Part shown: positions 60,537 through 64,000 of the stretch, piece by piece | How positions within the stretch are numbered: position 1 is the stretch's first letter | Layout of the letters: every line of letters starts with the position of its first letter | Assembly: GCF_000740795.1 (NCBI RefSeq) | Contig: NZ_JGYG01000012.1 | Location: 1 to 64,000 of the forward strand | Reading direction: 5' to 3' | DNA length: 64,000 nucleotides | From: Haematobacter massiliensis | GTDB lineage: Bacteria > Pseudomonadota > Alphaproteobacteria > Rhodobacterales > Rhodobacteraceae | Notes under the pieces: model-generated | The model's database searches: none | Seen by the model: only the letters and a program-made list of their open reading frames with translations | Told to the model about the DNA's origin: nothing | Position numbers and translations under genes: made by a program

Positions 60537-61025
60537 ATGCGACAGATCACCATACAGCCGCTCACGCTGGAGGCCTTCGCGCCTTTCGGCGACATCCTTG
60601 CCGCGGATGGGACAGCCGACCGGATCATCAACCAGGGTCTCTGCGGGCGCTGGCATGACCGGGCCGGGCTGGATTTCGGGCCGGAGGGGCGGGCAGGGTT
60701 GTCGATCTTCAAGGCGGAGCCGCGGGCGTTGCCGCTGAAGCTCGATCTGGTCGAGCGGCACCCGGACGGCAGCCAGGCTTTCGTGCCGATGTCGCTCGAT
60801 CCGTTCCTTGTCATCGTCGCGCCGGATGACGGGGGGCGTCCCGGTATGCCGCTGGCCTTCCTCACGACGGCGGGGCAGGCGATCAACTTTCACCGGGGTA
60901 CCTGGCACGGGGTGTTGACGCCGCTCCACGCGCCCGGGCTCTTCGCTGTGGTGGACAGGATCGGCGATACGCCCAATCTTGAGGAATACTGGTTCGACGA
61001 TCCCTATACGGTCGTTTCACCCTGA
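60537..61025 (+). CDS. allA: Ureidoglycolate lyase
   Basis: Splits ureidoglycolate to glyoxylate and urea in purine/allantoin use. The 162-residue protein has FAPFGDILAADGTADRIINQG, the conserved PDGSQAFVPMS and the metal-ligand region INFHRGTWHGVLTPL. Only 2 bp separate it from aroA, so it is probably co-transcribed, although the functions are unrelated. No other allantoin genes are near. Its 3' end overlaps that of the convergent gap gene by 22 bp. Confidence 0.92.
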   Translation: MRQITIQPLTLEAFAPFGDILAADGTADRIINQGLCGRWHDRAGLDFGPEGRAGLSIFKAEPRALPLKLDLVERHPDGSQAFVPMSLDPFLVIVAPDDGGRPGMPLAFLTTAGQAINFHRGTWHGVLTPLHAPGLFAVVDRIGDTPNLEEYWFDDPYTVVSP

Positions 61026-62032
61026 GGTTCGCTTCCTCCCGCCTGCTCCTGATCCTGCTGTGCCAACCGCATCGCCATGTCGATCATGCGGTTGGAAAAG
61101 CCCCATTCGTTGTCGTACCAGCCGAAGACGCGCACCATGCCGCCGCCCGTCACGGCGGTCTCCGGAAGCGCCATGATCACGCTTTCGGGCCGCGCGCGCA
61201 GGTCGGTGGAGACAAGCGGACGCTCGGTCGATCCGATGACGCCGCCCGCCTCGCGTAAGGCAGCGTTGACAGCCTGCACCGTGGCCGGCCGCCGGGGCAT
61301 GAACGTCAGATCCACGGCCGAGACGGAGGCCGTCGGCACCCGCACGGCAGACCCCTCCACCCGTCCGGCCAGATGCGGCAGCACGATATCCACGAGCCGG
61401 GAGGCTGAGGTCGTTGTTGGCACCATGGAGAGCGCGGCGGCCCTGCTCCGGGCAAAATCCGCGGCGGGACTGTCCACCGTGGGCTGGCTGCCGGTATAGC
61501 AGTGGATGGTGGTCATGTAGCCCGTCTCCACCCCCCATTCCGCGTCCAGAAGCCCCAGCAGCGGGGCCAGCGCGTTTGTCGTGCAGGAGGCGTTGGAGAC
61601 GATGCGATGCGCGGAGGTCACCTCTCCCTCGTTTGCGCCGATCACGGCGGTGATATCCGCGCCCCGCGAGGGGCCGGAGATGAGCACCCGGCTCGCCCCC
61701 GCGCGCAAACCGCGTTCCGCAATGTCCCGGCTGTCGGCGCGGCCTGTGCACTCCATCAGCACATCGACGCCCGACAGATCCGCATGCGACAGGTCTGACT
61801 GGCGGAGAAGCGGGATCTCGCGCCCATCCACCACAAGATGCCCCGCGCGAAGGGCCACGCTTCCGGGGTAGGGGCCGAAGACGCTGTCATATTCAAACAG
61901 ATAGGCACAGATTTCAGGAGTGGCGATATCGTTCAGAGCGACAATCTCGATATCGCCCGGACGGGTGGCCAGCGCTCTCAGCACCGAACGACCGATGCGC
62001 CCGAACCCGTTGATCGCCACACGAACCGACAT
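61004..62032 (-). CDS. gap: Type I glyceraldehyde-3-phosphate dehydrogenase
   Basis: 342-residue NAD(P)-dependent dehydrogenase. NAD fold VRVAINGFGRIGRSVLRAL, the catalytic Cys150 in SNASCTTNALAPL, base His177 in TTIHCYTGSQPTVD and VRVFGWYDNEWGFSNRM. The HCYT context is unlike the HAYTNDQ of glycolytic forms and the loop differs enough that erythrose-4-phosphate or another aldehyde is a possible substrate. Start ATG 62032, 13 codons inside a longer frame. Convergent with allA. Confidence 0.93.
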   Translation of the reverse strand: MSVRVAINGFGRIGRSVLRALATRPGDIEIVALNDIATPEICAYLFEYDSVFGPYPGSVALRAGHLVVDGREIPLLRQSDLSHADLSGVDVLMECTGRADSRDIAERGLRAGASRVLISGPSRGADITAVIGANEGEVTSAHRIVSNASCTTNALAPLLGLLDAEWGVETGYMTTIHCYTGSQPTVDSPAADFARSRAAALSMVPTTTSASRLVDIVLPHLAGRVEGSAVRVPTASVSAVDLTFMPRRPATVQAVNAALREAGGVIGSTERPLVSTDLRARPESVIMALPETAVTGGGMVRVFGWYDNEWGFSNRMIDMAMRLAQQDQEQAGGSEPQGETTV

Positions 62033-62171
62033 GCTGTTCCCTCCAGTTGCCTTGTACGTGCCTAGCCGCACGGCGGAAGAAGGCCAAGAGGAAGGACATC
62101 ACGCGATTTCGCTTGGCGTCAGGGGCGACTCGGCATTACGCTGATGTGGCAACTTTCAGGAGACTGCTCCT

Positions 62172-62336
62172 ATGCCTGTTCGCTCCGTCCGCCGCTCTGG
62201 GTCGTTGTCTCGTGCTGGTGCGCTTATCAAGCGCATGGGGGAGGCTTTGAAAGCTGCGGTGGCCGGGCCGATGCGTGCGCCGGATGCGCTGCCCGTTCCG
62301 ATCCGGGTGGAGCAACGCCCGATGCGTCGCCGCTGA
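62172..62336 (+). CDS. Small basic protein (54 residues)
   Basis: Short open frame with an AGGAGA site nine bases upstream of the ATG, followed 28 bases later by a strong intrinsic terminator. The product is about one-fifth Arg/Lys (MPVRSVRRSGSLSR, VEQRPMRRR), with an alanine-rich helix in the middle, so it may bind nucleic acid or membrane. No family recognised. It is the only explanation for the terminator at 62365 on this strand. Confidence 0.55.
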   Translation: MPVRSVRRSGSLSRAGALIKRMGEALKAAVAGPMRAPDALPVPIRVEQRPMRRR

Positions 62337-62364
62337 TCCGTAGCTTTGCCGGCATAGGATAACG

Positions 62365-62390
62365 AAAGGGCCGGATCGACCGGCCCTTTT
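62365..62390 (+). terminator. Intrinsic terminator
   Basis: Stem AAAGGGCCGG/CCGGCCCTTT, loop ATCGA, then T. Ends the transcript of the small basic protein gene; the nearby gap gene reads away on the other strand. Confidence 0.85.
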
Positions 62391-62399
62391 CGATTCGTC

Positions 62400-62632
62400 C
62401 GTCTTGTATGGTGAGCGGCGGGAACCGCAGCAACCGTGCCGGCGTGATTTCCCGAGAGCCTGGACTAACCAGGTGGGTGCCAGATACCGGGACCAGGATC
62501 CCGGCAGAGCCAGCCCCCTCGGAAATGCTTATCGGCCACTGGAAAAAAGCCTGCGCACGAGAGGAGCAGAACCCGCCTTCCCAAAAATAGGCCCCCCGTG
62601 AGGAGGCGACAAGAGCCTGTCACGGAAAAGAT
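62400..62632. other. Possible structured RNA region ahead of mmcB
   Basis: Contains two neat hairpins, CCTGG-ACTAA-CCAGG and CCGGGA-CCAGGA-TCCCGG, in sequence with no open frame of good codon use. It has no convincing match to a known riboswitch or RNA. Listed as possible only. Confidence 0.2.
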
Positions 62633-62657
62633 GTGATCGTAGCCCGGCTGGACAGAC

Positions 62658-62672
62658 GTTCTCTCTCTGTTC
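62658..62672 (+). promoter_or_regulatory. LexA (SOS) box of mmcB
   Basis: GTTC at 62658-62661, seven bases, GTTC at 62669-62672: an exact copy of the alphaproteobacterial LexA operator GTTC-N7-GTTC, 12 bp upstream of the mmcB ATG. Confidence 0.85.
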
Positions 62673-62683
62673 ATAGTCACGCC

Positions 62684-63154
62684 ATGCAACCCCAGCCCCT
62701 TCTTATCCCCGGCCTACAGCCCGGACAGCTCCTCCAGCGTGGAGTGAGTCGACATCTCCTCTCCCTCGGCTTCGCGACGGTGGAGGAGTTGGTGCCCGCC
62801 CCGGGCCTCCGGGTGGACGTTATGGCGCTTGGTCCCAAGGGGGAGATCTGGGTGGTCGAATGCAAGTCATGCCGCGCCGATTTTGCGGGTGACAGAAAGT
62901 GGCAAGGATATCTGGAGTGGTGCGACAGGTTCTTCTGGGCTGTCGATGCCGATTTTCCTGCCGATCTTTTGCCTGATGGCACCGGCCTGATCCTCGCCGA
63001 CAGCTATGATGCGGAAATCCGCCGCCTCGGGCCGGAGACGCCGCTGGCCGGCGCGCGCCGCAAGCTCCTCACCCAGAAATTCGCCCGGCATGCAGCGCTT
63101 CGGCTGCAGACGCTTCGCGATCCGGGTGCCGGTGGCTCAGGGCCCCGCTTTTGA
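62684..63154 (+). CDS. mmcB: MmcB family DNA-damage protein
   Basis: 156-residue protein of the MmcB family (SOS-induced, linked to mitomycin C resistance in Caulobacter), with a PD-(D/E)XK-like nuclease core: RVDVMALGPKGEIWVVECKSC contains the D-ExK pair, followed by DRKWQGYLEWCDRFFWAVD and GLILADSYDAEIRRL. Exact biochemical activity is not established. Start ATG 62684, fourteen bases downstream of a LexA box, with no clear ribosome site. A longer in-frame start would run through the operator and is rejected. Confidence 0.93.
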   Translation: MQPQPLLIPGLQPGQLLQRGVSRHLLSLGFATVEELVPAPGLRVDVMALGPKGEIWVVECKSCRADFAGDRKWQGYLEWCDRFFWAVDADFPADLLPDGTGLILADSYDAEIRRLGPETPLAGARRKLLTQKFARHAALRLQTLRDPGAGGSGPRF

Positions 63155-63181
63155 CGGATTGCTCTATTGGCGGGGGACTAC

Positions 63182-63271
63182 ATGGCCTCGCAACGCTTGA
63201 TGGCGATGATTTCAGACATAAGGGCGGCAGCGCCTGAGGACCTCTCCGCCGTGACCCGCGCTGGTACATGA
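63182..63271 (+). pseudogene. Possible truncated acetyltransferase N-terminus
   Basis: Twenty-nine codons read MISDIRAAAPEDLSAVTRAG after a short lead, which looks like the N-terminal helix-strand of a GNAT acetyltransferase (IRPATPEDLPAV type), then meets TGA. No continuation in any frame was found downstream. A decayed remnant, or chance. Confidence 0.25.
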
Positions 63272-63926
63272 GACCTTCGCAGCTTAACAGCCCAACACGG
63301 AGGCTGCGGCCTCCCTGCGTCGGGAGCATTGGCTTATTCTTGGCAGGAGGATCAGTTCAAGGCTCACCGGGAACTTTTCGGCCGAAGGCCTGACACTGCG
63401 CTGACTGAGATTGCCATACCGGTCCCTCGCCTTACGCTCCCCGCCGTTCTGTCGGTTTGACTGACTTGGCAAAGCGCTTTGCGAAGTGAAGTGAGGTTCA
63501 TGATCCGCAGGTATCACAACGAGTTCACCGCCCCTCCGCAAACGGCACTATTGCTGCGAAATTCCCGTAGCATCTTGCGCGAGCGAGGTGACCGGCAGGA
63601 GAACCCACTGAAAGTCCGTGCTACGAGCGACCAGCACCTTAAGATCAAAGCGGGCCGTCAATTATCGACGCCGCAACCCTAAGGGGTCGAAGGCCTGCAA
63701 TCGCGCCCCCGAGCAAGCGAAACGGCTTCGCCCGCAGGTGAGCAGCTGGAGCAAGCTCGGAAACTTTAGCTTCGGTTGCGCAAAGCCGAGCCGGATCGTT
63801 GAGCCGACCTCACCTCCAGAAGAGCGAGAGGTAGGCCGCTCACGTTTGAGCAACTGAACCGCGCCTGCCCGCCTGAAGGACTGCACGCCCGAAGGAAACG
63901 CCCTTCCTGGCTCACGACGGGCGAGT
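63272..63926. other. Gene-poor stretch near right edge
   Basis: About 650 bp without any open frame of believable codon use on either strand and with lower G+C than the rest of the window. No repeat, tRNA or known RNA could be identified. May be decayed sequence. Confidence 0.6.
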
Positions 63927-64000
63927 TCAGCGTTTCTTGCCTTTTGGCGAGGGTTCCGAATTGCCCATGCTGCGTGCGGCTTCTGCTGCGGCGCGAAGCT
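63927..64000 (-). CDS. C-terminal end of an unidentified gene running off the window
   Basis: On the minus strand a frame enters from the right edge and ends at TGA (63927-63929) after LRAAAEAARSMGNSEPSPKG and a basic KKR tail. Ala/Glu-rich helix followed by a charged disordered tail is typical of a real protein end, but 24 codons are too few to name it. Confidence 0.45.
   Translation of the reverse strand, partial: LRAAAEAARSMGNSEPSPKGKKR

Noticed and set aside
62400-62632. Cobalamin riboswitch, because of GCCACTGG at about 62535
   Set aside because: The other B12-box segments (GGAGACC and the CCCGCAACTG element) are missing or in the wrong order, and no cobalamin gene follows.

Overview
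The window is about 64 kb of high-GC, densely packed chromosome from an alphaproteobacterium, most likely a Rhodobacterales member (Rhodobacteraceae/Roseobacteraceae). The support is family content and order: a DUF6446-type gene between glyQ and glyS, irr divergent from fabA-fabB-fabI, an Hsp20-DUF1150 pair, a DUF6476-type gene divergent from rluD, an MmcB gene behind a GTTC-N7-GTTC SOS box, and a SAM/SAH-type riboswitch ahead of metK (a class known from Rhodobacterales). Genus and species cannot be decided from this alone. No prophage, insertion sequence, CRISPR array, integrase or rRNA operon was seen; one elongator tRNA-Met is present.

Layout. 1-13.7 kb: TrkH potassium transporter, a secreted pseudoprotease, glycyl-tRNA synthetase (glyQ/glyS), a PPDK-like enzyme, a cell wall hydrolase, and folB-folP-glmM. 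13.7-17 kb: an OpgC-like membrane protein, tRNA-Met, two small unknown genes, a DUF982 protein and a cold-shock protein. 17-25 kb: secreted lipase-like protein, purE-purK, DUF465 protein, heat-shock Hsp20 with a sigma-32-type promoter, a single-domain response regulator, sat-cysC, trxB and an Lrp regulator. 25-36 kb: pgeF - methyltransferase - lgt, ubiK, YbjN, proC, csaA, an orphan TAXI binding protein, DUF6476/rluD, a phospholipase-D-type cardiolipin synthase and rpoH.

36.8-43.4 kb holds the most intriguing block: a 6.6 kb three-gene cassette made of a transglutaminase-DUF2126 fusion, a circularly permuted ATP-grasp-alpha-E fusion and a second transglutaminase. These families have been predicted to make and handle a peptide or amide modification, but no substrate is established and no Anbu-type proteasome gene follows here. 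43.6-47.7 kb is a tightly overlapping set of three alpha/beta hydrolases and a threonine/serine dehydratase; one hydrolase ends in a His-Asp tail coded by a perfect 12-copy hexanucleotide repeat. 47.8-51 kb is fatty-acid synthesis (fabI, fabB, fabA) with irr. 51.06-51.49 kb is a perfect octanucleotide tandem array of about 54 copies. 51.6-62 kb holds miaB-phoH-ybeY-corC-lnt, metK behind its riboswitch, trmB, aroA, allA and gap. 62-64 kb has a 54-residue basic protein gene not previously obvious, mmcB with its LexA box, a gene-poor stretch and the end of a gene that runs off the right edge.

Common threads: envelope biogenesis (lgt, lnt, cls, pgeF, cell wall hydrolase, opgC-like, glmM, fab genes), heat shock (rpoH and hsp20 carry -35/-10 elements with identical spacing) and RNA-level control. 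Three perfect simple-sequence repeats of different unit length (7, 6 and 8 bp) occur in the window, which is unusual for a bacterial chromosome.
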